From NCBI GenBank assembly GCA_045612365.1, contig JAZKYY010000008.1:77140-141139 (forward strand): DNA of 64,000 nt, written 5' to 3'. The translations under genes were made by a program, and so were the position numbers. The notes beneath the pieces were generated by a model. That model did no database searches and was not told where the DNA came from. It saw nothing but the letters and a program-made list of their open reading frames with translations. The DNA is from RGIG9608 sp045612365. Its GTDB lineage: Bacteria > Bacteroidota > Bacteroidia > Bacteroidales > Paludibacteraceae. The stretch's first letter is position 1, and the number at the start of each line of letters is the position of its first letter. Positions 33,746-42,622 of this stretch are shown here, in pieces.

Positions 33746-35602
33746 TTAAGTGGTTATAAATTGCCCGAGGTTGGTTTCGATGTTGCCATCGGGGGTTATT
33801 TTTATGTAGCATGCTTGGTTGCTGCCTTGCAGCAGAATGCCATCGCTACAGACCACCACGTTACGCGTTTGGTCGGTGTAGCCATCGTTGCCTTCTACTA
33901 TTTTCTGAAAACGACCGAAAAGATATCTGCCGTTGTTGCCGTTGTAGACATCGGGCGAACCTTTTTCGTAGGTTTCTATGGTGAGTTCCACGCCGTCGTA
34001 ACTCCACGATGAGTTGCCCGAGTATTCCGCTTCTATGCGGAAAGGCAACAGCTTGCTGAGGTCGTTCGTGTAAACGGGCTGAAAAACGCCTACCTCCACC
34101 TCTTCATATTGCTCAATGAAGTTAGAGATATTGGCTTGATAAACACCTCCGCCGTTGTTTTCAAAAGCTATTTGGCGAGTATTATTTCTATCTACCAAAT
34201 AAAATTGAACATTGCTCGTGAGGTTTGTTTTCAACTGAAATATATACCAACCTTGATAGTAGGGGTATTTCAAAATGCCACGCATCAAAGTTTTTGATGC
34301 TGTGTAGTCGCTGTAGTTGTTTTGGCAAAGATAAAGAAAGCGGTTGTAGGCTTTTCGCCAAATGTCTCTTACAAGTACAACCGTGCTGTTTGGAGAAATT
34401 GTCGTAAGGGCTGTTACTGTTTCAAAGTCTTTATTCTCATTGCCAGTTACTATCGGATAATCCCACAAACCTTCCTCTTCTACTATCGAAAGTTCCGAAG
34501 CCTGCTTGTTTTGATACGTATGCATAGCCGTGTCAACGGTAAGCGAGTTGTCTATACGCAGTTTGCTGTCGTTCAACACTCCATCGCCGGTATCCGTATC
34601 GTTTCTTTTCAAAAAAAGTGCCTCTACATTCACGCTACCGTCGGTGTCGATAGAAACGTTTTTTCCACCCATTACCACGCCAAGGCTGTTTTGTCTTGCC
34701 TTTTCTACGGGGTTTCCAGCTGTTTCGGTCGTTTTTTCCCCTGCCCAATCATTCCAATCATAACCGTTTCCGTTCCACTTACCTTTGCGTGTAAGTTCTC
34801 GGTCATCGCCATTGTATTTCAATAGGGTTATTTTTTGCAACACCGTATTGCCCGTGCCGTACACCTGAGCCATCGCATAGTTGTTCATTACCTCGAGCTT
34901 GAAAATGTCAAAAGTTGATGCTGGAGCAAACAACGCACCCGTATAAAGTCCATTTTCGGTAACGGATTTCAGAGTTTCGCCCTCGTGTGTTTCTTTTAGC
35001 ACACCCAGATAAGTCGTTTGCATCAACTCACGCCACGGCTCCCATCGCTCCGCCTGTCCGTCGTGAAAAATCGTTGCATTGCGCACGTATGCCCTCGTTT
35101 CCGAACCTTGACGATTGCCCAAAAAGAGTGTTTGCGACACGATGCAAGGCACGTGTGTCGAATTTTCCAATTTTCCTTCGTGTGCATCCACAATAAGCGT
35201 AAACGCAATGTTTACCGTTTCGCCAACGCTCTCTATCGGTAAGTTGTCATTGGCATTCGTGCGGTAACCTTTGAAATGATAAATACCAGCGTCGGTGTAG
35301 TTGTTCAGATTGCTTTCCTGCGTCCATTCTTGCGTGGCGTGATATTGCTCTATTGCCGTGTGCACGTCTTCGTGTGTGGCTTTCAGTTGTTCCAACTCCG
35401 ATATGCTCTTTGACAACGCTTCGTGGAGCGTGAGGGCGTCCTCGCGAGTCATTTTCTGGGCAATGAGTGCCGCCAAATTTTCCACATCGCTCACCTTCAA
35501 CTTCTCTTCGACGTGACGAAAACTATCTATCAACTCGGCAAATTGTGCCTCTGTGGGCTTCGCTCCCGTGCGAAACCATTTTTTTAATGTCTCTCTATCC
35601 AT
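33746..35602 (-). CDS. Tail fibre / receptor-binding protein with pyocin-knob-like domains
   Basis: A 618-residue late protein. A helical N-terminal part (about 1-95; RTGAKPTEAQFAELIDSF) probably attaches to the baseplate. Two domains then resemble pyocin-knob folds, with the pattern Gly-x-Tyr ... Trp-x-x-Trp: about 100-190 (ending ERWEPWRELM) and about 210-290 (ending YDWNDW). A beta-rich C-terminal half follows and is the likely host-recognition part. It is the distal tail gene, followed by a 54-aa gene. No invertase or retroelement for variation is nearby. Confidence 0.8.
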   Translation of the reverse strand: MDRETLKKWFRTGAKPTEAQFAELIDSFRHVEEKLKVSDVENLAALIAQKMTREDALTLHEALSKSISELEQLKATHEDVHTAIEQYHATQEWTQESNLNNYTDAGIYHFKGYRTNANDNLPIESVGETVNIAFTLIVDAHEGKLENSTHVPCIVSQTLFLGNRQGSETRAYVRNATIFHDGQAERWEPWRELMQTTYLGVLKETHEGETLKSVTENGLYTGALFAPASTFDIFKLEVMNNYAMAQVYGTGNTVLQKITLLKYNGDDRELTRKGKWNGNGYDWNDWAGEKTTETAGNPVEKARQNSLGVVMGGKNVSIDTDGSVNVEALFLKRNDTDTGDGVLNDSKLRIDNSLTVDTAMHTYQNKQASELSIVEEEGLWDYPIVTGNENKDFETVTALTTISPNSTVVLVRDIWRKAYNRFLYLCQNNYSDYTASKTLMRGILKYPYYQGWYIFQLKTNLTSNVQFYLVDRNNTRQIAFENNGGGVYQANISNFIEQYEEVEVGVFQPVYTNDLSKLLPFRIEAEYSGNSSWSYDGVELTIETYEKGSPDVYNGNNGRYLFGRFQKIVEGNDGYTDQTRNVVVCSDGILLQGSNQACYIKITPDGNIETNLGQFITT

Positions 35603-35621
35603 CTTTATTTGAATTGATAAA

Positions 35622-36425
35622 TTAAACTATCTTTATTATATAAGCCAACACATAATACGGCGGACGGTTCTCGTGAGCTTCTGCAGTAGTTGAGGCTGAA
35701 GATGTAGAGTAAGTTACGTCCTTTTTGCGGAATCTACCTGAATTATTTCCATCAACCCGACTTGCTCCTGGATCTGAAAGGTCATTGTCTACACACGCAC
35801 TTACGGTTACATTGTGCGTATGCTGTGGCAACGCACACTCGTTCGCATTCAGCTGAACCTTTTCTTTTCCGCCTGTTGTGTTTAATTGATAATCCGTATC
35901 TCCGTTCGACGATTTGCCAACGCCCACAATAAACCGCCCGCTCAAATTCGGCGTGCCATTCGTTCCGTTGCAGATTGCCCAACCCGCAGGTGGTGTCGTT
36001 CCGCTCCACATCACAATGGCACCTTTGGGCATCAAGTGGGGCGTCATCTCTTCTTGCAACGCTTCTATCGTGGTGAGTTTGCGGAAAAGGCTTGCCGCGT
36101 AGCAATTGTCGCCTGTCTCGTCGCTAACATAATTGGCAGTGCGTCGCACGCGAGCGTTTTCAAACGTCAATCCGTCGGCTTGGAGCGTATCGTACTCTTC
36201 CACCACCTGAATGTAAGCGTTTGGCTGACCTTGTAGTGGCATCATTTCGCCTTCGACCACTATAATGCCCTCTGTCGTAGCCGTCGAGCCTTTCAAAATG
36301 TAGTTCCTACCGTGCAACTCTGCCACGTTGTAAATCAATTCGATTTGTTGCTGAATGAATTCCAACCCATCTGTCGAGAGTGGATAACGACCTTTGCCGT
36401 TGTCTGTGTAATTTGCTTTGTCCAT
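35622..36425 (-). CDS. Tail collar-domain fibre protein
   Basis: A 267-residue protein. The segment PKGAIVMWSGTTPPAGWAIC with NLSGRFIVGVG is a phage tail collar domain (T4 gp12-like) at about 130-170. The end ENRPPYYVLAYIIKI is the usual C terminus of collar proteins. The N-terminal 125 residues probably dock to the baseplate. It lies between the gp48-like baseplate gene and the large fibre, where short tail fibres are expected. Confidence 0.85.
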   Translation of the reverse strand: MDKANYTDNGKGRYPLSTDGLEFIQQQIELIYNVAELHGRNYILKGSTATTEGIIVVEGEMMPLQGQPNAYIQVVEEYDTLQADGLTFENARVRRTANYVSDETGDNCYAASLFRKLTTIEALQEEMTPHLMPKGAIVMWSGTTPPAGWAICNGTNGTPNLSGRFIVGVGKSSNGDTDYQLNTTGGKEKVQLNANECALPQHTHNVTVSACVDNDLSDPGASRVDGNNSGRFRKKDVTYSTSSASTTAEAHENRPPYYVLAYIIKIV

Positions 36426-36453
36426 CTTTGTTTAATTGATATTTGATAATTGA

Positions 36454-36918
36454 TTAAATACTCTCCATTCTAAAACTTTTTCCTGCCATTTTGTAGTGCG
36501 AAACAATGATTCGGATAATCTCTTTTTTATCAGCCAACTCCTTCGGGTAACGTACCACAAAGGCATCTTCGCCCGTGGTGGTAGCCTCATCGTGGAGGAG
36601 CGTTGTGTTGTCGATAATTGTTTTTTCGTCTTCCGATTCGTCGTACACCATCAGCCACTTTCCACGACTTGTGGCGTCTTCTATCTCAAAGCCTTGCACC
36701 CCGAAGTATTTGTTCAAGGCGTAGCGTAGCAGTCGGCGTTGTCCCGTTGTGCGGAGCCAAAAAAGCCGTTCTTCGCGCTCGGCAAGTCGCCTTGCCGAAA
36801 GGCTCGCCATGGGTGCCACCAACGCACGCACAAGACTCATGAGTCGCACGCCACGCATTCGGCACGGAAGCAAAAGCACTGCCATACGGCTGAAATCAAT
36901 TTGATGTATTTTTGCCAT
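36454..36918 (-). CDS. Baseplate-associated protein (Mu gp48 position)
   Basis: A 154-residue protein, Arg-rich at the N terminus (MRGVRLMSLVRALVAP). Its first codons overlap baseplate J by 23 bases. By order, between baseplate J and the fibres, it takes the place of Mu gp48/YmfQ, but I see no clear sequence match. Function is by position only. Confidence 0.6.
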   Translation of the reverse strand: MAKIHQIDFSRMAVLLLPCRMRGVRLMSLVRALVAPMASLSARRLAEREERLFWLRTTGQRRLLRYALNKYFGVQGFEIEDATSRGKWLMVYDESEDEKTIIDNTTLLHDEATTTGEDAFVVRYPKELADKKEIIRIIVSHYKMAGKSFRMESI

Positions 36919-37759
36919 AAAGCTGGTATTTTATATGGATGTTTTTTTCTTCATATTTATAATAGCCCGAATGTGGCGTAGCATAGGCAAGAATCTCCTC
37001 CCAATCGCTATCGGCAGACATTCTTTCTTTCGCCCAACACAATTCGGGAATTACCACGCCCTCCACCTCCTGCAAGCGGTCGATGAGTTCGCTGTTGCGA
37101 TACTCGCCGTTGAACGAGAGGTTTTCGATGTATTGTCGTATTGCATCTTCCACAGGCGTAGTGCCTTTGGCAAGGTGTTTCCCATCGCTGTTGAGTATCA
37201 TAGGATCGTAGTAGATTGTCAAATTAAGTTCCAATTCACATCCATCTTCGTTGATAACCTCCACCGACACGCCGGCATCTCTCACCTCGTCCACGTAGGC
37301 ACAGAATGCTTCCAGTTCGTCGGCATCGAGCGGTTTTTTTGCTCCGCCTTCCTCCTTGGCCACTTTGAGGTAAACAATGTTTTTTTGCTCCGTAGCAGCT
37401 GCAAATTTCACTATTTGTCGGCTTGCCACCTCCTCGTCGGTGAGGTCGGTGTTGTCGTAGTCGCAACTGTCGTCGGGGAGCGTGCTTCCTTTTTGAAAGA
37501 GTTTGGCTTTCTCCACCCACCAGCGAAGCGTGTGCGGTTTCATCTGGGCAATGTAGGCTTCCACCTCCTCCCGATGACGCTCAAACAGCCTTTCGTGCGT
37601 CCAAACAACGGCCGCCATAATGAAGCAAAGCACGTTTTCGATACTCACTCGGCTGAACTTCCACTCCGAACCCACCTCGTAGCCATAACTGCGTGCCAAC
37701 ACCTCGTCGTGCATCCACGCATCGGTAATCTCTTTTTTAATCTCTTCTATTGTTCTCAT
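36896..37759 (-). CDS. Baseplate J-like protein (Mu gp47 type)
   Basis: A 287-residue baseplate wedge protein. The middle part with VIVSVEVINEDG-type strands (here VSVEVINEDGCELELNLTIYYDP) and the IRQYIENLSFNGEYRNSELIDRLQEVEGV segment are typical of baseplate J proteins, which join the wedge to the tail fibres of contractile phages. It follows the LysM-like and gp25-like genes in the expected order. Confidence 0.82.
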   Translation of the reverse strand: MRTIEEIKKEITDAWMHDEVLARSYGYEVGSEWKFSRVSIENVLCFIMAAVVWTHERLFERHREEVEAYIAQMKPHTLRWWVEKAKLFQKGSTLPDDSCDYDNTDLTDEEVASRQIVKFAAATEQKNIVYLKVAKEEGGAKKPLDADELEAFCAYVDEVRDAGVSVEVINEDGCELELNLTIYYDPMILNSDGKHLAKGTTPVEDAIRQYIENLSFNGEYRNSELIDRLQEVEGVVIPELCWAKERMSADSDWEEILAYATPHSGYYKYEEKNIHIKYQLYGKNTSN

Positions 37760-37771
37760 TTTAATTGAATT

Positions 37772-38074
37772 TTATTGTACCACAAAGTTTTTCTCAACAC
37801 GCCAATAGCCAATGCCTTCGCCTCCGTAGAGCAGTGTGTTGATTTCTTGCTCGCTGATGTCCGTTGCCGGCGACAAATGCTCCTGAGCGTAGTGTTCTGC
37901 AACTTTAGTATCAATAATATCGGTAGAATCATACTTTAGTATGGTACCATCTTCCAGTGCATCGGTGATACTTATATTGTTTTTTTCTGCCAAAAGCCAA
38001 ACGCCTTCTACACTGCCCAAATACTGAATGGCAATATCAAATAAACTTTGTCGATCTTTTACCGTTATTTCCAT
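37772..38074 (-). CDS. LysM-like tail protein
   Basis: A 100-residue protein. The N-terminal half, DRQSLFDIAIQYLGSVEGVWLLAEKNNIS, fits a LysM-type fold as in gpX-like tail proteins of P2/Mu phages, which sit at the baseplate hub and may contact peptidoglycan. It is 1 base from the gp25-like gene and 12 bases before baseplate J. Confidence 0.7.
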   Translation of the reverse strand: MEITVKDRQSLFDIAIQYLGSVEGVWLLAEKNNISITDALEDGTILKYDSTDIIDTKVAEHYAQEHLSPATDISEQEINTLLYGGEGIGYWRVEKNFVVQ

Positions 38075-38075
38075 A

Positions 38076-38354
38076 TTATTCTACTGTTATAATGTTATCA
38101 TCGGTAATGCTTATTTTGCTAACCTCCACACCACAAGCCTTTATCATTCGTTTGGCTTTCAAAGGCCACAATGTGTCTTTTTCGCCAGAGAGCATCAACT
38201 CTATTTCAGCACCAATGAGAGGCACTTCTTTAATGTCTCCACGGTTGGCTACCAACACTATTTCCACTATCTGTTCTTCGCAATCGGCAACCGAAAGTGT
38301 ACCTTTTTCTATCAATAGGTCGCCTGTTGCACTATCTATTACAAGTCCTTTCAT
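38076..38354 (-). CDS. gp25/GPW-like baseplate wedge protein (Mu gp46 type)
   Basis: A 92-residue protein. DLLIEKGTLSVADCEEQIVEIVLVANRGDIKEVPLIGAEI is the usual start of the gp25/lysozyme-like wedge family, with the Gly-Glu-hydrophobic pattern. It overlaps the spike-like gene by 4 bases. Short for the family, as in Mu. Confidence 0.72.
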   Translation of the reverse strand: MKGLVIDSATGDLLIEKGTLSVADCEEQIVEIVLVANRGDIKEVPLIGAEIELMLSGEKDTLWPLKAKRMIKACGVEVSKISITDDNIITVE

Positions 38355-38917
38355 TGCTTCACTTTTTCGTTTTCCATATTCTTAAAGTTGATGCTTGCTA
38401 ATGCCATAGCACCCTCAAAAGTTTCTGCACCTGTTGCCCCATCTGCAGCCATAGCAGCACCTACTGCATTGATACCGGAGCTGGTTGCACTTTTCAATGT
38501 TTCAACATAGGTTTTCAACTGGTTTAGGTTATCTTCAAGTTCTGCAATCTTTACCAAACCACGCAGGCTGCCGCCATTCATTACAATGCCGTCTTCGGTT
38601 ATTTTGAGGCTTGTATTATCGTCTTTCACCACCATTTCAATGCTTTCAATGTCGTCGGTCATCAGCACAATGCCTGCACTGCCGTCTGCCACGAAACCAA
38701 CCACCACATAACTGCCGACACGAGGATATACAACAACACCGAACTTGCTTTCCTGATTGGCTTGCAAGTTCACGCCAAGCAAAGGGGCACCCTCGTCAAG
38801 CGGAGTGCAGTCCACTGTGCGGGTTTCCTTATCCACAGCATCAACTGTGCATATAAGGCTGACGGTCTGTCTGCCTCCCTGAGCCATTCGTCTTATTGCG
38901 TCTGCTATATTGTTCAT
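38351..38917 (-). CDS. Baseplate assembly protein V / spike-like (Mu gp45 type)
   Basis: A 188-residue protein. The N-terminal TVSLICTVDAVDKETRTVDCTPLDEGAPLLGVNL and YPRVGSYVVVGFVADGSAGIVL form the OB-fold of gpV-type spike proteins that puncture the host envelope. A coiled, Ala-rich tail follows. It overlaps the hub gene (gpD type) at its start codon, matching Mu order gp44-gp45-gp46. Confidence 0.78.
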   Translation of the reverse strand: MNNIADAIRRMAQGGRQTVSLICTVDAVDKETRTVDCTPLDEGAPLLGVNLQANQESKFGVVVYPRVGSYVVVGFVADGSAGIVLMTDDIESIEMVVKDDNTSLKITEDGIVMNGGSLRGLVKIAELEDNLNQLKTYVETLKSATSSGINAVGAAMAADGATGAETFEGAMALASINFKNMENEKVKQ

Positions 38918-39873
38918 TATTCTGCTATCCTGGCACCGAGGGTTATTTCCTGACGGAACCCACTTGTGCCGTATTTTATTACATTCTTTTTTACTTGATA
39001 AACGCCTTTTTTCTCGCCGTCTATCTTTATGCCTATGGCGGTAAGCTTATCCACGAGCTTTGCCCCGAACGTGGTAAAACTGCCTTTCAAGCCGTCGCGT
39101 TTCAGGCGTTTTATTTCCTGCTCCGCCCACGCTTTGAGTTCGCTTTCCGTCTTGTTGTAGGTGTGCAGCGTGCGGTGTTCCCCGTCTGCATCGCCCACCT
39201 CAACCTTGATTTTTTTGTTGTTCGGCATCAAGGAAATTGCCTTGACACGTAAACGAATATTTTCGGCTTTTTGCTGTTCCAAACTTTGGTCGCTGATGAT
39301 GTTCACACCAGTGGCAAATACTTGTGTCGGGTTCTCTTTTCTCTCAAACAATACACCACAATACAACACCGGCTGTTCGTTCTCATAGCGGAAAAAACTG
39401 CGGATGCCGTTCTCGTGCAGATGCCCAAGCAACGAAGCAACGGTGTCTGCCGTTACTCGGTACTGTCCCAAACTCTGCTCACCCATTACATTGAGTTGGT
39501 AATTTATGCCTTGTTCTTTGAGCAGGGTTTCAATGGTTACGCTTTTATAGGCTTTCTTGACTGCCGGCAACTGTTTAAGTTTGAACATTTCATCCTCGCA
39601 CATAAGCACAATAGGGGTTTTGAAACCCACATCACGAACATAACCAGAGAACGCCAGCTGCAAATCATCATCATAGCCAAGCCACACCCTGACAGCATCA
39701 CCACGACGCACAGGCGTGTCGGCTTCGCCGTCCCATTTTATACGTTTGGGCAACGTGATTTTACAGGTGTCGGTAAGTTGCTCGGTGTCAAGGGTGATTT
39801 CCACCTCTGTAACCTTGTCGAGCTGCCAAGTCTTTGCTCCTGATATCTCTATTTTTGCCGTCAGTCTATACAT
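38917..39873 (-). CDS. Baseplate hub protein, late control D-like (Mu gp44 type)
   Basis: A 318-residue hub protein resembling gpD/T4 gp27. Family-like elements are the VTEVEITLDTEQLTDTCKITLPKR beta domain, RRGDAVRVWLGYDDDLQLAFSGYV and the later ADTVASLLGHLHENGI. The hub forms the ring between tail tube and spike. It lies between a DUF6046-like protein and the spike gene. Confidence 0.78.
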   Translation of the reverse strand: MYRLTAKIEISGAKTWQLDKVTEVEITLDTEQLTDTCKITLPKRIKWDGEADTPVRRGDAVRVWLGYDDDLQLAFSGYVRDVGFKTPIVLMCEDEMFKLKQLPAVKKAYKSVTIETLLKEQGINYQLNVMGEQSLGQYRVTADTVASLLGHLHENGIRSFFRYENEQPVLYCGVLFERKENPTQVFATGVNIISDQSLEQQKAENIRLRVKAISLMPNNKKIKVEVGDADGEHRTLHTYNKTESELKAWAEQEIKRLKRDGLKGSFTTFGAKLVDKLTAIGIKIDGEKKGVYQVKKNVIKYGTSGFRQEITLGARIAE

Positions 39874-39908
39874 TGATTAAATGCTGTTTAATCGGTGGTT
39901 AAACACCT

Positions 39909-40577
39909 TTAATAGTCGGTGCTGTAAATATTGTATTCCTCATCGCTTATGGCCGAAATGCTTACGCTTTGGTAGTTGCTGGCGGTGTCCTGCGACACAG
40001 AGAACGATTTTATAACTATGCTATCTATGTCGAATATTTTAAGAAATTCGCTTTCGACGGTCAATGCTTGTTTTTCGTCGAGAAATTTGCGCAATTCTTC
40101 CAACCCTTCTTTAGGATACTCATCCACAATAACACCGTCCCTGACTGCTGCCACTCCCACAACAATATTGAGGCTATAATCGCCGTCGTTGATATACTCC
40201 TTGACCGTTCCGTTCATTCCTACCATTTGGGTAGTAACGATATTCTTCGCTCGGCTGATTGCCACAATAGCGTCATTCATCACAAGGCGTTCACCTTTGG
40301 AGTTCTCAAAGGTCAGCTCACAAAGTGCATAACGGCCCTCCCAAAAACTTTTGTCGGTTATGGGAATGCGAGCCCCATAAGTACTGCTGTTTCCTCCTCG
40401 CCCGTCCCACGATTGCTCCTTTCCCTTGCGTGGAGCCTCGAAGTTGCAACTATTCTCGCGTCCGTCCCAAGAAGTGAACATCCCTGTGCGTGATGGGCTG
40501 AAGCGATACAGTGCACCTTTTGCCTGTATGGCCGCACCTGCGGCTACAAACTGAAAACTTACTGGAGATAGTGCCAT
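39909..40577 (-). CDS. DUF6046-like tail protein
   Basis: A 222-residue protein located between tape measure and hub. The second half, with GMNGTVKEYINDGDYSLNIVVG and EGLEELRKFLDEKQALTVESEFLKIFDIDSIVI, matches my recollection of DUF6046 proteins of Bacteroides phages. This position in Mu is gp43, a DNA circularisation/hub-connecting protein; a tail-initiator role is inferred from order. Confidence 0.65.
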   Translation of the reverse strand: MALSPVSFQFVAAGAAIQAKGALYRFSPSRTGMFTSWDGRENSCNFEAPRKGKEQSWDGRGGNSSTYGARIPITDKSFWEGRYALCELTFENSKGERLVMNDAIVAISRAKNIVTTQMVGMNGTVKEYINDGDYSLNIVVGVAAVRDGVIVDEYPKEGLEELRKFLDEKQALTVESEFLKIFDIDSIVIKSFSVSQDTASNYQSVSISAISDEEYNIYSTDY

Positions 40578-40578
40578 T

Positions 40579-42408
40579 TTACATTGCTAAATTTACATCG
40601 TTCAACGCTGATAGCAGGGCTTCACTTACCATGTCCTTGACACGCGACATGTCGCCCTGCAAATTGGTGGTGTGTATCTCAAAGCGTTCGACAAGCTTTT
40701 CGACATTCACCGTTATACTTCTTACTTTCCCCGACGATTCGGAGTTGCTCCCAACAGTGCCAAGTGTGCTACCTGTCGGGTTGTTTTCTTCGGGTGTTTC
40801 GGGCGTTTCTATTTCGGTTTCGTCGCCGTTACCCTTAGGTTTTTCTTCCTTTTTCTTTTCTACTCGTGTGGAAGTTTCCAACCTTTCGCGCAATCCAGCT
40901 ATCCAGTCGGCACCTTTGCCTGCTATTTTAAGCCCTGTAACGCCCTCTATCATCTCCAAAAAACCTTGCCACGGAGCCAATATGGCATCAATTATCACAA
41001 ACCCTATACGCTTAATACCTTCTATTATTCCACCTTCGGTAAAAGCGTCTTTAATGCTTTGCCAATATCTTTTAAATGAAATGATAATACTCAAGCAGGG
41101 CAAAAAACACGACATAATGCGTCCGCCCATGCCACTCAAAAATTCGCCCACGGCATCGAACCTGTTCCACAAATACGATACGAGCGAAGCAACTGCCGTA
41201 ATGCCTAATGCCACCCAACCAATGATAGGAATAGAGGCAATGGCTGTTTTGGCTGCCAACGAAAACGCTTTGAACGCTCCAGAGGCAATGCCCGAAAACT
41301 TGACTGACATCGAACCGCTTGTTACCAGCGAAAGGATGTAAGCTCCCAACCCTTTTACGGCATTCCAAACGCCCACAGTGGCAAAGCGTGCCAATGCCAC
41401 TGCCGACTGCAACACGTTTTTACGAAAACCCAAATTTTGCACCTTGCCTACCGACAAATAGCCGTTGTACATGCCCAACGTCGTATAGGCATTGTATATC
41501 TTGGTTTTGATGCCTGACCACATAGATGCCCATTGTAGGTTTTTAACCCACGACATCGCTTTACCTACACCCATAATCAAAGGCATAAGTTCCGAAATAG
41601 GAACCATTACTTCCGTTAGGGTACTTATCCACAAACCAAAGTCGCCAGTAGCATTAAAAATCGACACTTTTATTTCTTCAATCGTATCTTGTATAGAAGC
41701 CATTTTGCCTGCTGTGGTTTCCGAAGCTTCGGCTATGGCGTTATAGAAAAGCCCTCCTTCGCTCGTAGCCGATTGGAAAGCTGCCTCTACCATTCCCACA
41801 GAAATGGCTCCGCTTTCCATCTCTTTTTTCAGTTCGGCAACGCTTTTTCCCGTCTTTTTACTGATTTCTTGTAACGGGTTAAATCCGGCATTCACCATTT
41901 GCATCAAGTCTTGACCGGTTAGTTTTCCCGTACTCGACATTTGAGCAAATGCCAACGAAAGCGACTGCATTTTCTGCTTGTCGCCCATGGCGATGTCGCC
42001 AATTTGCTTGAGCGTTTTAAACGCTTTTTCGCCCTCGATGCCAAACGACATCATCGTGCGTTGAGCCTCTATAAGCCCTGCCTTGTCGTATGGCGTTACC
42101 TTGCCGTATTCCGATATTCGCTCATACATCTCTTCGGCAGCCTCTGCATTGCCACCAAAGAGTGTTTTCAGGTTCATCAGCTGAAGCTCCGCATTCGCTC
42201 CTACCTCGGTTATACCACTGAAAACGTTATTGATTTTACCAATTACATCACTCACTAAATTGAATGTAGCAAATGTTTGCGTTAATTTACCTATTCCATT
42301 TTGTGTTGCATTGATACTTGCATTAAAATTCCCCATTACTTCTGACATACCTTCCATTTTAACAGAAAAGTCGCCTCCAATATTAAATAAGTAATTAAAT
42401 GCTTGCAT
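40579..42408 (-). CDS. Tail tape measure protein
   Basis: A 609-residue protein setting tail length. The N-terminal half has the usual helical repeats, including the tape measure core GIEGEKAFKTLKQIGDIAMG and the later SLAFAQMSSTGKLTGQDLMQMVNAGFNPL. Several hydrophobic segments lie in 300-450. The C-terminal third is charged and coiled. Preceded, as in most contractile phages, by a frameshifting chaperone gene, though here a + strand gene intervenes. Confidence 0.9.
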   Translation of the reverse strand: MQAFNYLFNIGGDFSVKMEGMSEVMGNFNASINATQNGIGKLTQTFATFNLVSDVIGKINNVFSGITEVGANAELQLMNLKTLFGGNAEAAEEMYERISEYGKVTPYDKAGLIEAQRTMMSFGIEGEKAFKTLKQIGDIAMGDKQKMQSLSLAFAQMSSTGKLTGQDLMQMVNAGFNPLQEISKKTGKSVAELKKEMESGAISVGMVEAAFQSATSEGGLFYNAIAEASETTAGKMASIQDTIEEIKVSIFNATGDFGLWISTLTEVMVPISELMPLIMGVGKAMSWVKNLQWASMWSGIKTKIYNAYTTLGMYNGYLSVGKVQNLGFRKNVLQSAVALARFATVGVWNAVKGLGAYILSLVTSGSMSVKFSGIASGAFKAFSLAAKTAIASIPIIGWVALGITAVASLVSYLWNRFDAVGEFLSGMGGRIMSCFLPCLSIIISFKRYWQSIKDAFTEGGIIEGIKRIGFVIIDAILAPWQGFLEMIEGVTGLKIAGKGADWIAGLRERLETSTRVEKKKEEKPKGNGDETEIETPETPEENNPTGSTLGTVGSNSESSGKVRSITVNVEKLVERFEIHTTNLQGDMSRVKDMVSEALLSALNDVNLAM

Positions 42409-42432
42409 ATTATATTTTTTTAGGTATTTTTG
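42403..42432 (+). promoter_or_regulatory. Plus-strand promoter inside the tail operon
   Basis: TTG at 42403-42405 and TATTTTTG at 42425-42432 are separated by exactly 19 bases, a textbook Bacteroidota -33/-7 pair. It overlaps the tape measure start codon on the other strand and points to the small membrane protein gene at 42455. Confidence 0.6.
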
Positions 42433-42454
42433 CGTTAGATAAATGTAAAATTAC

Positions 42455-42622
42455 ATGTTTGGTATTTTGACAACCATATTTGCTTGGATTTTTTGGATTA
42501 CGTGTGCAATAGGGCTTATAGTTTTATTGATATATTTGATTTCGTTAATTATATATCCATTTTGTCCTAAAAAATTCAAAAAGGGGAGTCCTTTTAGCTT
42601 TTTACCTTGGTGGCTATGGTAA
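42455..42622 (+). CDS. Small hydrophobic membrane protein, candidate lysogenic moron (55 aa)
   Basis: A 55-codon frame on the strand opposite to the tail operon. Residues about 3-36 are strongly hydrophobic (one long or two short membrane helices), followed by CPKKFKKG and a Trp-rich end. It has its own promoter, starts about 22 bases after the -7 element, and its stop abuts the stop of the frameshifted chaperone product (42622 versus 42623) with no overlap. Expression from a host-type promoter in the lysogen, perhaps for superinfection exclusion, is an inference. Confidence 0.6.
   Translation: MFGILTTIFAWIFWITCAIGLIVLLIYLISLIIYPFCPKKFKKGSPFSFLPWWLW

Noticed and set aside
33746..36425. Diversity-generating retroelement or invertible tail-fibre segment
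   Set aside because: No reverse transcriptase, template repeat, invertase gene or matching inverted crossover sites were found around the fibre genes.
36935..37768. 277-codon plus-strand open frame
   Set aside because: It mirrors baseplate J codon by codon; composition is Phe/His/Arg-rich with no domain, a shadow of the real gene.
40511..41341. 276-codon plus-strand open frame
   Set aside because: Antisense shadow of the tape measure gene with low-complexity Ser/Pro content.
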